The notes beneath the pieces are model-generated. The model was given only the letters and a program-made list of their open reading frames with translations, was not told where the DNA came from and did no database searches. The translations under genes and the position numbers were made by a program. Below are positions 43,301 through 54,472 of a stretch of DNA of 64,000 nucleotides, in pieces; positions within the stretch are counted from its first letter, which is position 1, and each line of letters starts with the position of its first letter. This stretch comes from Gryganskiella cystojenkinii. Lineage: Eukaryota; Mortierellomycota; Mortierellomycetes; Mortierellales; Mortierellaceae. Location: NCBI GenBank assembly GCA_015852425.1, contig JAAAIG010000001.1, forward strand, positions 136,392 through 200,391. The letters run 5' to 3'.

Positions 43301-43505
43301 ATGGTCAAAAGAAATTATCACGTTTGTCCGTTGGGCAAAGTTTTTATTTTTTTTAGTCGACAGAAGTTGGTGCAATGTAAAAAAAAAAAGAGTCACGGAG
43401 ACGCGTTTCTTAATTTCCTCTTTGTTTGTTAAAGGACACATCTCTTGGTTCCTTCTCTTTTCTTTCCTCATTGACTATCTCTACCTGCCTGCTTGCTTGT
43501 TTGTC

Positions 43506-44732
43506 ATGGAAGACTATTACGACATTGACTCTATCCTGGCGGAAGACCAGGTATGACTCTTTAACCAACACGTTGCCCTGTCATTTTTGAATACTTTTTA
43601 TTAATGTCTTTTTTAAATTGTTTTTTTCTTCTTAATATTTCACAATTGTATTCCGCTTCAACCTCGTCAATGACATGCCTCACAGAACATCAAATGTGTA
43701 TTTCACAAGAATATCCCAGGACTGGCATGGCTGGAAGGCGGACAAGACGACATGGTACGCTTCTGGTCTCTCTTGTTGTAAACGTTGTGTTCTGTCAGTA
43801 ACAGTCGGACATATTCCGCACACTAACTCTCGGAAATGCGATATTTTAAATGGATCTCTCATAGTTGAAGGCAGGATCCAGGATTGATATACCCTTCTGG
43901 CTTGCACGGGAACTCATTGGACAGTAATATTGCGTGCTCTCTCTATGACTGATCTGGTTCTCTCTCGGTTGCGACATGTTGTTATTTACAGTTATATCTC
44001 ACCCTCCCAACCATCTCTGCGTTTCTTGCCTCCCACTCTGTTCTCAACCAGTCCACAGGGTTCAATAGAAATGGAGATTGAGACCCCCGAATTTTACGGG
44101 ACTAAAGTAAGGAATGGCCTTCGAGCAGAGGCTACGGTCGTGGATCTTCCGAAATTATGTCCGCACTTTTTTCGATTCGGAGCGCATTTTCTGCAAATGT
44201 GAGTTCAATATTTTGGGCTATTTTAATGCGGTTTCGCTTGGATGAGCATCATCAACTGACTGACAACTGTTCTCCTTGTTCTTCGTGGTATGACAGTATC
44301 GAAGATCCAAAGCTCGGAGAAGTATTAGAGAATGTACGAATGTTTTTGCCATTTTCGTGTACAGCGTTAACAGACAAGGCTACATGGTCATCAAAGATCT
44401 AATAATCCCTAACTATCTCATCAATAGGCTTTCAAGGACCGGCTACAAACTACTATGGATCACACTCAATCTGGAGGAAAGAGCAATACGACCGAATATC
44501 TTCATCGACTTGATGAGACTGAACGAGAATGTAAGCGACGAATGAATATCTTCAATTTGGTCTATTAATGCAAAAAAAATTAGCATCTCCCTTCTAATAC
44601 TTGTCTCTCCATTAAAAAATAGTATACAGGGCTGGGCTGGAGAGTAGTGCATCTGTACATCAGTGGAACCAACATTCATTCGGCAGGATACGATCTGCAA
44701 ACGAAGTACTTTTGAAGAGGAAATTGGCATAG
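43506..44732 (+). CDS. psf3: GINS complex subunit Psf3
   Basis: Seven small exons: 43506-43550, 43686-43754, 43865-43923, 44052-44198, 44297-44333 (37 nt), 44428-44530, 44623-44732; introns of 135, 110, 128, 98, 94 and 92 bp; 189 residues. The translation starts MEDYYDIDSILAEDQ, then IKCVFHKNIPGLAWLEGG and LKAGSRIDIPFWLAREL, the Psf3 B-domain followed by the helical A-domain (VDLPKLCPHFFRFGAHFL; YLHRLDETERELYRAGL). Length matches the family (~180-215). GINS (Sld5-Psf1-Psf2-Psf3) joins Cdc45 and MCM2-7 in the CMG replicative helicase in the nucleus. No single long ORF marks the gene; it was recovered by splicing. Convergent with MYG1, 42 bp between stops. Confidence 0.93.
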
Positions 44733-44774
44733 AAGACTATTATGACTAATACAAAACAACGACGTTAAAAATAT

Positions 44775-46038
44775 CTACATCTCCAAGGCCTTCACGGCCA
44801 TGGCCAAAGCACCCTCCTGAGTCTTGTTTCCACCAATGAATCCTCCCATGTGAACAAAGATACCTCCGGGGATACCGCTACGCTCGCTCAGCTCTTCATC
44901 TCTGAAGCCTCTCCACTCTTGGGGCATGGCCTTGCGGCACTCAAAGCTCTCGGGTGCAGGGGGGACGCACTGGACACGCCAGTTGTTGTTGTCATCGGGG
45001 TACATGACATAGATAGCCTTCTCCTCAATACAAAGTTCATCTTCAAGGTTGAAGAGATGCTCCTTCCAAGGGCAAGACTGATCAAAGACAAGGATCTTGC
45101 CCGAGGGGTGAACGTCCATACGCTTGTCCAGAGCTTTGACGACCAAGTCACGGGCGGGCATCCAAGAGAGACCGAGGTAGCGAACAGAGTCTGTGAAATC
45201 CTGTCCAGTCATAGCGACGGCCTTCATGAACTGACCATCGACATCCACGTCTTTTTGGTTCCACCAGGGGTTCAATCCAGCGACGCGCTGGGGGAGGGCA
45301 GTACCGACACGATACTTGGGCTTGATTTCAGGAGGGTACTGCGAGATTCCGTTGTCGCCACCATCGAGAGCCTCGATAAAGTTCTCGTAGACCTTGGTAT
45401 ACAACAGCTCAACCTTTGGGTCGGACTCTTCAACAGCCAAAATAGAAGCAATGATCTCCTTTCCAAAGTGCCTATCATTCGCAGAAAAAAAACAGAAGGA
45501 AGAGTCTTGAGTTAGTCGAGGTTCTGTCAAGGTAACGGCAGAGGACTGAATAATAGGAGGGGGGGATCGAAGGATCGACGGCAACAATTAACGATTACTT
45601 GTAGACAAGACCGGCACTGCTCAGCTTGGTGACAAACTTGCCACCGAAGACTTCCGTGAATCCACGCTGGTGGTGATCGTAACGGTTAGTGTTGGGATCA
45701 TAAACGCCTCCGACATCGACAACAACATCACAGGTCTCCAACTTTGCGGGATCGCGCGTGCGGATCAATTCTAGGAGCAAAGGTAGGTTATGAGTGGCAA
45801 ACGTTAATAGGGATAATTCGAAGGTAAAAGATACATCGATATCCGATTTGATGATGGTCCATACCGGCTCCCTTGTACTGCTTGGTCTGGAAGAGCATAT
45901 GGACGGCAAGAGCCTCGTCGCAGTGAAAGTGACCGTTGTGGGTACCAATGATCTATGGAGAGGCAATTGATTAGGATGCTGGTTGTTCTATCAACTGAAT
46001 GCAGTCATATTGCAAGTTGATTAACGTACCTTTGACAT
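44775..46038 (-). CDS. myg1: MYG1 family metal-dependent exonuclease (UPF0160)
   Basis: Four exons on the minus strand: 46038-46030 (9 nt), 45952-45865, 45770-45599, 45471-44775; introns of 77, 94 and 127 bp; 321 residues. The first exon encodes only Met-Ser-Lys; the join gives [19 protein letters not shown], the hallmark N-terminus. The DHH-like metal site is YDHHQRGF, preceded by [10 protein letters not shown]. The C-terminal domain includes [11 protein letters not shown] and [11 protein letters not shown]. Members are DHH-type 3'-5' RNA exonucleases acting in nucleus and mitochondria. No mitochondrial presequence is visible in this form. Divergent from sds22 with 411 bp between starts; the upstream strand carries a GTT microsatellite. 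Confidence 0.95.
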
Positions 46039-46449
46039 TATGGTGCGTTTTTGCTGTATATGTAGTTGTTGTTGTTGTTGTTGAGGACGAATGTGTCGAA
46101 GAGAGAGAGGCGAGGTGAGGATCGAGCGTCGAAGGGAAGAGATCAACATACACGGAGAGAAGAGGGCCGATTGTTTGGGAAAAGCTTTCTTCTTTTTCTG
46201 GCAATGAAAGGCCGAAGTTTTTTTTTTCTTGTTGTCGAGGTCACGTGCTTACTGTTACCTCTCCAATTCTCGGTGCTGCGCGGTGAGCCGGGTCAAAGAC
46301 GTGCCACCAAAGAGGGAATGGAAAAAATATAAAAAAACAAAAAATACGGGTACTCATTCACTTTCTCGTTTACTCTTTTACTCTTTTACTCTTTTACTCT
46401 CCCTGCTCTTCCTTCTCATTCTCCGACCCATTACTTGCTTCATTCGACC
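46039..46449. promoter_or_regulatory. shared divergent promoter of myg1 and sds22
   Basis: 411 bp. It has a (GTT)n tract near 46061-46081, CACGTG near 46242-46247, an A/T-rich TATA-like stretch at about 46321-46346 about 110 bp before the sds22 ATG, and an 8-bp tandem at 46369-46400. Confidence 0.5.
46369..46400. repeat. 8-bp tandem repeat (TTTACTCT)4
   Basis: Four copies of an 8-bp pyrimidine-rich unit about 50-80 bp upstream of the sds22 ATG, probably in its leader. Confidence 0.85.
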
Positions 46450-48376
46450 ATGGCACAGAGACGCGTACAACTCGACCCCGAGGAGCAAAACAAGCTCTTT
46501 CAAGAAGCAAGAACCAACAATGGCACCCCATCCCAGGTCCATGAAAACGACCAACACCTACTCAACGACTCTGGCGACGAGAGCGCAGACGACAGCAACG
46601 GGGTCGTCCAACGCGGCATTCCCGGTGAAGAGCCCAAGGCACCCGAGTCTGGTACGGATAATTCACTCTGTGCATTACATTCAAAATGATGTGTTTTTTC
46701 TTTGCTCAAGATTAATTCATTCCTTTATTGAAATAGACTTCTTGGACGTGTTTCCTGACGACACCGAGGTACAACGACTCGTTAAACTTCCATTTTGCTC
46801 CATTGACTGACGGACTCTGTAATAATATCTGAAAACCTCTTTCTTATAGGAACTGGAGCTCACCCACCTCCGCATCGATAACGTTCCAGAGTTGCACCTG
46901 GAACGCTTCAAGAACTTACAGGTAGCATGGCACTAAAGCCCGATCACCGTCATATCTTCACGGCAATGAACAAGATCTGGCGTCCATAACACTTTTTTTG
47001 AATTGTACGCTCGTAGAGACTGTCATTCCGTCAAAACCTCATTCCCAAGATCAAAGGCCTTGATGGTCTTCGTCAACTGAAGGAGCTGGATCTCTACGAC
47101 AACCGCTTCAGCAAGATCGAGGGACTCGAGAATCTGACAGAGTTGACGTAAGGATCCCGGACTTGTTTCGCATCTGAGGCCGCCTCTTTAGGCGTTCAAC
47201 CCCTATTGTGTTTGCTAACACATCGTGTTCGTCATATCATAGATCCTTGGACCTGAGTTTCAACGGTGTTCGCCATATCAGATATATTGACCATCTGGTA
47301 AAACTGACAGATTTGTATTTCGTCAGCAACAAGATCACCGTTATCGAGAACCTGGGAACTCTTGTCAACATCACAAATCTGGAATTGGGATCGAACCGCA
47401 TCAGAGTAAGAACCCGTGCACAGTGAGCATATGGATGTGGCCTTCTTCATTAGCACCTTTCTCAAGTTCACTTCAACCTTCAACAAAACAATAGGTCATC
47501 GAAAACCTTGATAGTCTGGTCAACCTGGAACAACTCTGGCTGGGAAAGAACAAGATTACCAAGCTGCAGGTATAACCAGCAGGCGCCTCTTTATGTATAA
47601 TGTCTTTGGCTGGAATGCCGGCTAATTATTATCCACTCCTCTTTCATCACCACTAGAATCTGTCCAAGCTGAAGAGACTCAAGATCCTGAGTATCCAGTC
47701 CAACCGTTTGACTGCTATTGAAGGCTTGGAAGAACTGGAAAACCTGGAGGAGGTTTATGTCAGTCACAACGGCATCACTCATATCGGCGGCCTAGATAAC
47801 AACGCAAGTTTACATGCTCATCCTGGACTCGTGAAAGCCATACTGGTGTTGTTGGAAGTGACAATCGAGCTAAACCATGTTGATTTGTATTTTACCTCTC
47901 TATTAGCTGAAATTGACTACCGTCGACGTCAGTAGCAACAGGATCGCAAAGCTCGAGAATCTGGGGCACTTGAAAAATCTTGTAGAACTATGGGTAGGCC
48001 TGATCCAACAGCTTGCGACGGCGTATTGACTGCGAAGTGACATATAGACTAAGGCTAATATTGTTTCATCTGAATAGGCGAGCGGTAATCAGCTGGATTC
48101 ATTTGAAGATTTCGAAAGAGAGTTGAAGGACAACTGTCCGGACCTTGAGACGGTCTATGCGGAGGCGAATCCTCTTCAGACCAACAACTTTACGACCTAT
48201 CGCCTCAAGATGAAGATTATGCTTCCTCAGATCAAGCAAATCGACGCCCAGTAAGCTATGTTTTGTTATGTCGGGGACAAAATGACTGTATTAGAACCCG
48301 TAATGTGCCGTTTTCTGACTACTACTTTCTTTGATGAACTGCTTTCGCGTACAATTGTAGGATTATCCGGCCATAA
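46450..48376 (+). CDS. sds22: protein phosphatase 1 regulatory subunit Sds22
   Basis: Ten exons: 46450-46651, 46737-46768, 46850-46921, 47017-47147, 47243-47405, 47495-47569, 47657-47803, 47907-47993, 48078-48250, 48361-48376; 365 residues. After an acidic, disordered N-terminus come about 11 SDS22-type leucine-rich repeats of ~22 residues, for example LKELDLYDNRFSKIEGLENL and LTDLYFVSNKITVIENLG, capped by YRLKMKIMLPQIKQIDA. Sds22 binds PP1 catalytic subunit and governs its maturation and mitotic activity in nucleus and cytosol. Intron 7 uses a GC donor; the other eight are GT-AG (81-110 bp). The last exon is only 16 nt (tail IIRP); if its intron is retained the protein simply ends at IDAQ, so the very C-terminus is less certain. 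Confidence 0.94.
47804..47906 (+). other. GC-AG intron 7 of sds22
   Basis: Donor reads AAC|GCAAGT, acceptor TATTAG|CTG. Only this boundary keeps the LRR phase (GGLDNN joined to LKLTTVDVSS). The nearby GT (two bases on) gives a frameshift to an early stop. Confidence 0.85.
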
Positions 48377-48515
48377 AAGAGAAGAAAAGTTACTTGCGGG
48401 CATAGCAGTCAATATAGCCGAGAGCGAGCCATCACATATAAATAGAGCCAACACACTGACTAAAATGCAAAATACGTTTTACTAATGCTAATGTCAAATG
48501 GCCAGGGTATCGCAT

Positions 48516-50365
48516 CTAGTGACCACCAAGAGCGAGTACTTGCTGATCCCAGTCGACCAACAAGTTTCCGATGGGATCCAGCATGTCCAGCTCCTCTTGC
48601 ATCACCTCGCGCGTCAGACTGTCGAGATCCTTGTACGCTGTGTTAGATATTTTCTATTACAGAAATACATGAGAGAGCGCGCTGTCAGTAAATTCTCCTC
48701 TGGTTGCGGAGAAAATAGAGATTCGGCAAGAGAGGCAGTCTTTTCCTACCTTGAGCCGACTTTCAATCTTTTGAAAGAGATCATGGTCCGTCCAGTGCGA
48801 CAACGACGCTGGGTCTTGGGTATCAAATTTGCTATAGGCCTCAGCGATCACCTCACACAACGTTGTAAACACGATAGTGTAGTCCATTTCAAAGGGCTAA
48901 GCCACGAATCAAAAAAAAAGGAAAAATAAAAAGATACACCTTGAGTCCCTATCTCAACGTGTTGTCTCAAGAGCCACCTGATGTCCCGATTTGCTACTTA
49001 CCACAGTTTTGACTTCGAAATGAGCGTACTCTCCGGATTCTTCAAAGGGTCTGCCATCGGATGCTCTGCGGCCAAAAAAGTTCTGTAGAGTTTTAAAACG
49101 AAAGAAGTGGTCAACATTCCACATCATGTACCCGTGCATGTTCATCGATCTCGTGACAGAGGACGTACCATCTTTGACCGTGATCCCGATGAAGATAAAA
49201 AATGTTCATATTCATTCAGGACCACAGAGAGAGCCTTCACGAAATCGGGCAAGTGCGGAACATCAAGCAACTGTGCGATCGAATTGCCCAACAGAAACAA
49301 TGGCAGTGTCCTCTTCTGAACCGTCTCGTACGCAAAATGTTTCCGCAGATCCGATTCTGTCAGCACGATAGTGTTATAGTACGCCAGCTGTCCGTTGTAG
49401 ACACGTCCGAGGTACTCCCAAGAGACGATTCGCTTCCTTAATAACTCTTTTGCTGAACTTGGCATTCTAGCTGTTGCTGGGAGGGGTGGTGTCCAAGATG
49501 GTTTCCTTGACCCTATGATTGATTCCATGCTTGCATGTGCCGTGAGATCGTGAACGGGCGACTGCGGCGTGCTCGGCTTGTCAGCGGTAATGGTCAAAGT
49601 CGGCATCGATGCAGGGACAGAAGGAAATAAAGGTTGGGCCGCCTCGATATCGCTTGGCTGTGTTGTTCTGTCAGTGCTATCCTTGGCGTCAATCTTAACC
49701 TCCTTGGGGGTGCTTCCTTGCTTTTCTGCTTGAACAGGACTCCGGTTTTGATCCGCTTGTAAAGGTGGTGGCTCTGTTGGACTTTGAAAGCTCTCCTTCA
49801 GGGCAGAGAAGAAACTTGATTTTGTACTTGAACTTGATCCGGATGACTCCACGGACCGGGTTGATTTTGCGGACTCTACAGTCTTTGTGGTCTTTGATGA
49901 GAGGCCTGACTTGCCAGATTTTGCAGATGCGGCTGACGACTTGATCCCATCAGACTTCTTCTTCTCCACAAACTTTAACTGCTTGGATTGAAAGGCTTTG
50001 GGCCCAGCTCCTCCTGCGGTGCCACCTCCGGAAGCAGCATTGGGGACCTGAAATCCTGGGCTGTATAGACTGGTGCTAAACATGGGCATGAATCCTGGCC
50101 CAACGGCTTTGGAGGACATCCCGAGAGGGTCGACCGCTGCCTTCCATTGAGCCGACTTTGGTATTGATGATGTGGTGGAGGACTTTGATTTGGTAGTTGA
50201 TTTGGTCCTAGTAGAGACGTTCGAGCCCGACCTTGCAGAAGACGTAGATGTGCTAGACTGGACAGACTTGATTGAACGCGCACTCCCCTTGGTGGATCCG
50301 CCATCCTCTGTTGGGTTGCAATATAGACTATCGGTCTCGGCCCGTTCACGAGTGAGGACCACCAT
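48516..50365 (-). CDS. uncharacterised protein: Ser/Lys-rich N-terminus, folded C-terminal domain
   Basis: Four exons on the minus strand: 50365-49169, 49082-49002, 48896-48750, 48653-48516; introns of 86, 105 and 96 bp, all phase 0; 520 residues. Not recognised. Residues 1-~235 are basic and Ser-rich with repeated KS/RS pairs (ARSIKSVQSS, AKSTRSVESS). The remainder from about 325 looks globular and mostly helical: ELLRKRIVSWEYLGRVYNG, SIAQLLDVPHLPDFVKAL, EMDYTIVFTTLCEVIAEAY, LDMLDPIGNLLVDWD. The phase-0 joins each extend this domain without stops, which supports the model; the last acceptor (AATAG) was chosen over a nearer ACACAG because that one leads to a stop. The upstream Met at 50491 is less likely. 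Convergent with sds22, 139 bp apart. Confidence 0.82.
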
Positions 50366-50936
50366 TGTCAGAAGTGATGGTGAATGGAACGAGAAGTCTT
50401 TTAACTTGGGTAGAGGTTGCCGATGACAAGGCAATGACAGTGATGATTGGAGTAGAAGGTTGATTCCGCAGGGTGAATGTTGATTGCTCAATTAGCTCTT
50501 CTGTCCTTCTGAGTGTTGAATCTACGTGCACATGCGCAGGAGCCACGGCTTATGTCTAAGTATTGTCGCGAAAGTGACACAAAGTACGTAATTGTATGCT
50601 TGTGTTCCATGCGGCTCGATGGAGCAATGATAAAATGAAAAGCGAGGGACAAGAGTTGAGGGCGAGAGAAAGAGGACGAAGAACTAGAGGGAGGAAAAAC
50701 AAGAAAAGCGATGGAGGAGTGATCATCCACTCTCTCTACTGCTCTGCTCTTCCGTTCTTTTGGCGTTTTGCCCCTTTTTTCCAACTCTTTGGTGAGCGCA
50801 ACTTTAAGGTCCCGCGAGCTGAGTTTGGCGGTCTGGGTTCGAAAAAACAAGTCGAGTTTATTTTTCTCTTTTCTTTTCTCGTTCCTGATACGTGTAAATA
50901 ATAACAAAAGGCATTCATTATCGTGATCCGCCGTGC
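50366..50936. other. intergenic region, 571 bp
   Basis: Between two minus-strand genes (upstream of the Ser-rich gene, downstream of the ANCHR-like gene). Purine-rich on the plus strand, i.e. a pyrimidine-rich leader on the coding strand. No supported gene. Confidence 0.55.
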
Positions 50937-52342
50937 CTAGATTCTGACGAATGGCCTTGGACGATGCTTCTTCATCTCCCAGTCAGCATCCTGTCCAACG
51001 TGACTCTCTCGATAACAGTCTTGACAGTAATGATCGTTGTCGCATCCCGAACAAGTCCATGTTGCGTCTTCGTTACAAATACCTAACAGTTCCATTCAAA
51101 TAATTAGTCAGTAAGTTTTCAAATATGGTGCAAAAAAATACATCGCAAATGAAGGCAAAAAAAAACATACAACACCAGTCATCTGGATTCTCATTATTAA
51201 TGGTACTGCCGCCGGACCTCAACTCTGTAAGGTCGATAGCCGCTGGCGGTGGTCCTAGTTCAGCATCGTTGTCTCGTTTCGCCGCCAGAGCGTCCCGTAC
51301 GGATGATAGTCCCTGGACCCCCTTTTTAAGCTCGTCGTGGCGACTGGTCAACGAAGCAAGCTGTGCTTCGTCCCTCGTGCCGTATTTGGCCTCCAGTGTC
51401 GCCGTCTCCTTTGCTTGCATGATCAGCTTCGAGGCTTCGTCATTTTCCGTGAAGGCTGGTGCCAGTGAGACACTAGCGAATCTATCTAACTGCTCCCCAA
51501 AGGCACGATCCTGTTCTGTCTGATATGATTGCGTCCCAGGCGTCCCAGTCCTGAGGCCTGTCGTTTTCGCACTTGTGATTGGATCTTCTGTAGCGTAGGC
51601 CGAGCAGGGCGGTTGATGTGTCTGCAAAAACTTGGATAAGGTCTCTTCAAGATCTCTCGTGACATGCTCAAGTTCCTGCTGCCCTGTTCTTCGTGAAGGA
51701 TTGCTGTTGACACTGCTGCTCTGGCCCAGAATCTCTCTCAGCTCCCGCGTTTGATCACTGGACATGCCAGTGTCGACGACATCCAAAAAGTCGAGGTCAT
51801 CCTGATTATCTTCATTGGCAAGCAAATCCTCCGAGTCGGCCAGAATCCTATCGATCTGAATGTAGCATAAAGTAGGGAGAAGACACCTGAAGTCAATATG
51901 CCGTATTTACGTAATCACCAGCAAGCACTTTTTTCTTAAAGGGATCGATGATCCCAACCTCTTCTTGACCGATGATCGAGTCCTTGGGAATAAAATACGA
52001 CGACATGGTCTTTTGGGGCGCGTTCTCGCTGGTGTAAGGCCGAGGTCCTTGCAGTTCGAGTGGTGGACTAAGATTAGTGGCAGCCGGTGAGTGTCCAAAG
52101 ACTTTTGAAAAATGCAAGGCGAGGTCATGATCACTGTCCGTATTGTTGGTTCAATTTTGAGTGGTCGAAAAAAGAACAATAGGCGTCAAACAGGGCTCTC
52201 GGCGTCATCAATTCAACATGCATCAAAACATGCAGTGTATCATCTGTTACTACCTTGAGGGAATGGCGTTTGCCCCTGTCCTCTTCAGTTTTGCTAGCCG
52301 GTGCTCGAGTTCTTGGTCCGAGTATCCGTGATTTGAAGTCAT
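50937..52342 (-). CDS. ZFYVE19: ANCHR/ZFYVE19-like abscission checkpoint regulator
   Basis: Four exons on the minus strand: 52342-52254, 52133-51911, 51855-51171, 51082-50937; introns of 120, 55 and 88 bp; 380 residues. The N-terminus (MTSNHGYSDQELEHRLAKL) is a helical motif followed by GANAIP. The middle is helical and low-complexity, with an acidic EDNQDDLDFLD patch. The C-terminal ~45 residues are a Cys/His cluster, CCICNEDATWTCSGC...YCQDCYRESH, ending in a basic EMKKHRPRPF; this matches the terminal B-box-like finger of ANCHR. No FYVE finger is seen. Animal ANCHR retains VPS4 at the midbody to delay abscission (NoCut checkpoint); the fungal role is inference. The final C-rich block is rebuilt exactly by the last splice. 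Confidence 0.82.
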
Positions 52343-52576
52343 GGCTCAATGTCAATGAATTGTGGGGGAAGGAGAAGAAATTCAAAATCATTGTTACATG
52401 AGCACGAGACTGACCCTTTGATGTCAGCTTTTTTCAGATTTTTTTTTATTGAGGGTCGTGGACCAGCCACCACCACAAACGGGCAATTTCTTTTTCTCTT
52501 GCAAAAAAGTAATCAGTAAAACTGGTAGAGTACTGTACTCTGCTGCTCAAGAATAACGAAAGCAGTAAAGTCGCAT

Positions 52577-53591
52577 TCAATCGTCCTCGGCAAGCTCAGC
52601 AAAGATCGAGGTCGAGCCACCAAGAGGCGCGTCACTCGAGGTTGAGTTCCCGTCAATGCCTGTGACGCCAAGATCCCAGCAAGAGGTGTACCACTCGTTG
52701 TCGTTCAGCTCCCAGCGCCACTGAACCACATATATGCCTGTGGTGAGATTGGCGGGGACAGTGAAGCAACCACCACAAGGAGTTGTATCGGACGAGGAGA
52801 GGAAGTTACAATTTTTGTAGGGGATCTTGGCAATGTTGGCCTTAGTGAAATCATCCTGGTTCGGGTCCTTGGTGAGGAGAGTCTGAGGCATGTTGATAAA
52901 GACACCGCGGTCTTGCTCGTCCTTTTTGGCATGGTTTTTCGCCGGCCAGCGCACGCACATCTTTCCGCCAGCCAGGACACTCGCCATGGTACCCCACTGA
53001 CCACCATAAGCTTTGGAAATGGGGTCCTGTCGTGTCTCGTCGGAACCTGGTTCTTCGCCATGTTTTGTGTCAGAGCAAGGTATTTTGACGCCGGTTTTGC
53101 TTTGCTGGTAGTGACGGTTAGGATCGGCACTGTCCAGAGATGCGAATGCCGCCTTCTTTGCAAGGGGGTATTTACGTGCCCAACCAAAGCACTTTCCGCC
53201 TGTCGCAGAGAAATCTAGAATACATCGACCCCCAAAAAAAGGCGCGTCAATTTCACAGGTTTTTTACAGCCAACAAATTTTCAGGGACAGATTTTTTTCC
53301 TTCACAGATATTTCAAGAATTTTAACACAGCCGACCGTTGATTCGACTTCCACTCGTCCAGGCAGTCAGCACAAACAACCCGGCTAAAATAGAAAAGTGT
53401 CTGCACCAGACTCTTGGCAGCACAGGGAGGCAGAAGCTGCGTGGAAAAAGTTTGTCTTTTATGTCAACTGTACCTGGCTTATTCGGGTCGTTAAATCGCC
53501 AGTCAACGCAGTCAGCCCACGAGTGGGATTCGGCCAGATTGGCCAAGAGGGCTAGAGCGGCGGAAGCGATGATAGCAGAGCGGATGAACAT
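52577..53591 (-). CDS. secreted LPMO-like protein with N-terminal histidine
   Basis: Two exons on the minus strand, 53591-53474 and 53199-52577, with a 274-bp intron; 246 residues. Residues 1-22 are a signal peptide (IIASAALALLANLAES) and cleavage would expose His23 of HSWADCVDW, as in lytic polysaccharide monooxygenases, whose N-terminal His is half of the copper histidine brace. A second candidate ligand is His129 in VRWPAKNHA, and an axial aromatic could be Tyr210 in GIYVVQWRWELNDNEWYTSCWD, a segment typical of LPMO C-termini. Several Cys residues could form disulfides. Likely a secreted oxidative enzyme on chitin or another polymer, or a copper-binding relative; the exact auxiliary-activity family is not decided from sequence alone. 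No cellulose- or chitin-binding module is attached. Confidence 0.78.
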
Positions 53592-54472
53592 TGTGAGCGG
53601 GCACTTCGAGAGAATTGAAAAGTGTAGATGAGATATGAAAAGTGGGGAGAAAAGTAGGGAATAGCGAGTGAGGGTCAAGGATAAGGGGTCGGAAGTGGAA
53701 GAGAGTGTATTGTACAAGGGTGTGTGTGGAGGGGGACTAAACAAAAGCGCAGAAATGAAAGTGAAGAAAATAAGAAAAGGAAAGAAAATAAAAAGAGGGG
53801 AAACAAAAAAAGGCCGAAGGCTGAGATTGGACGACAAGGTTTGGAGGCAATAGACAAAGCGGACCAGGCGAAGGAGAAGTGGTTCTTGTCTGTTTGTTGA
53901 AGAGAGGAACAATTTTGAGAGCCTTTCCTCGGGTTCTAAAAACAAATAGCCTCGGCGTGGATTCTATTCCAAAACTTTATGTTTTTCCGAGGAAATGGGG
54001 GCAGCTCTTGTTCAGGACTGCTGGAGAAGCGATGATGGAAACATATATCAGTTCCTTGAGAACCATAGACTCTCTACATGCCTTGAAATGGGTTTCACAG
54101 GGCCAGACTTCATTTCTCACTGATTTCCCCGGGGTGCAGGAGAAAGCTTTCCCTTAAATTATTGGCAAAGTTCGTTGGTGATCCTCCTGACACACTTCAT
54201 CAGAGCTAGGACAGTGCACCATCATCTCAGTATTACACCATGAAAACGAGCAAACATGTAACCACTGCCAAATATCTCAGGAACAGACATAGTCGCATCC
54301 CAGTCTTGAAACGATGACCAGTGGATAAAAGGGTCTACTCTTCCTCCTTGGCAATTAATTCGCGAATAAAACACGAGGAAGCACTCATCAACATCTTACT
54401 CTCATGTAAAGGAAAGGTGAAAAGGCTCGGCGTTTATGGCTTTGACTAAATATACAGACGCGTCTCCTAGGC
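53592..54472. other. intergenic region, 881 bp
   Basis: Promoter side of the LPMO-like gene and 3' flank of the W2-domain gene. Purine-rich on the plus strand at about 53650-53840. Short ORFs only. Confidence 0.55.

Noticed and set aside
44850..45515. 221-codon plus-strand ORF opposite myg1
   Set aside because: Shadow of the MYG1 last exon.
50831..50845. tRNA B-box-like GGTTCGA near 50836
   Set aside because: No matching A box or cloverleaf around it.
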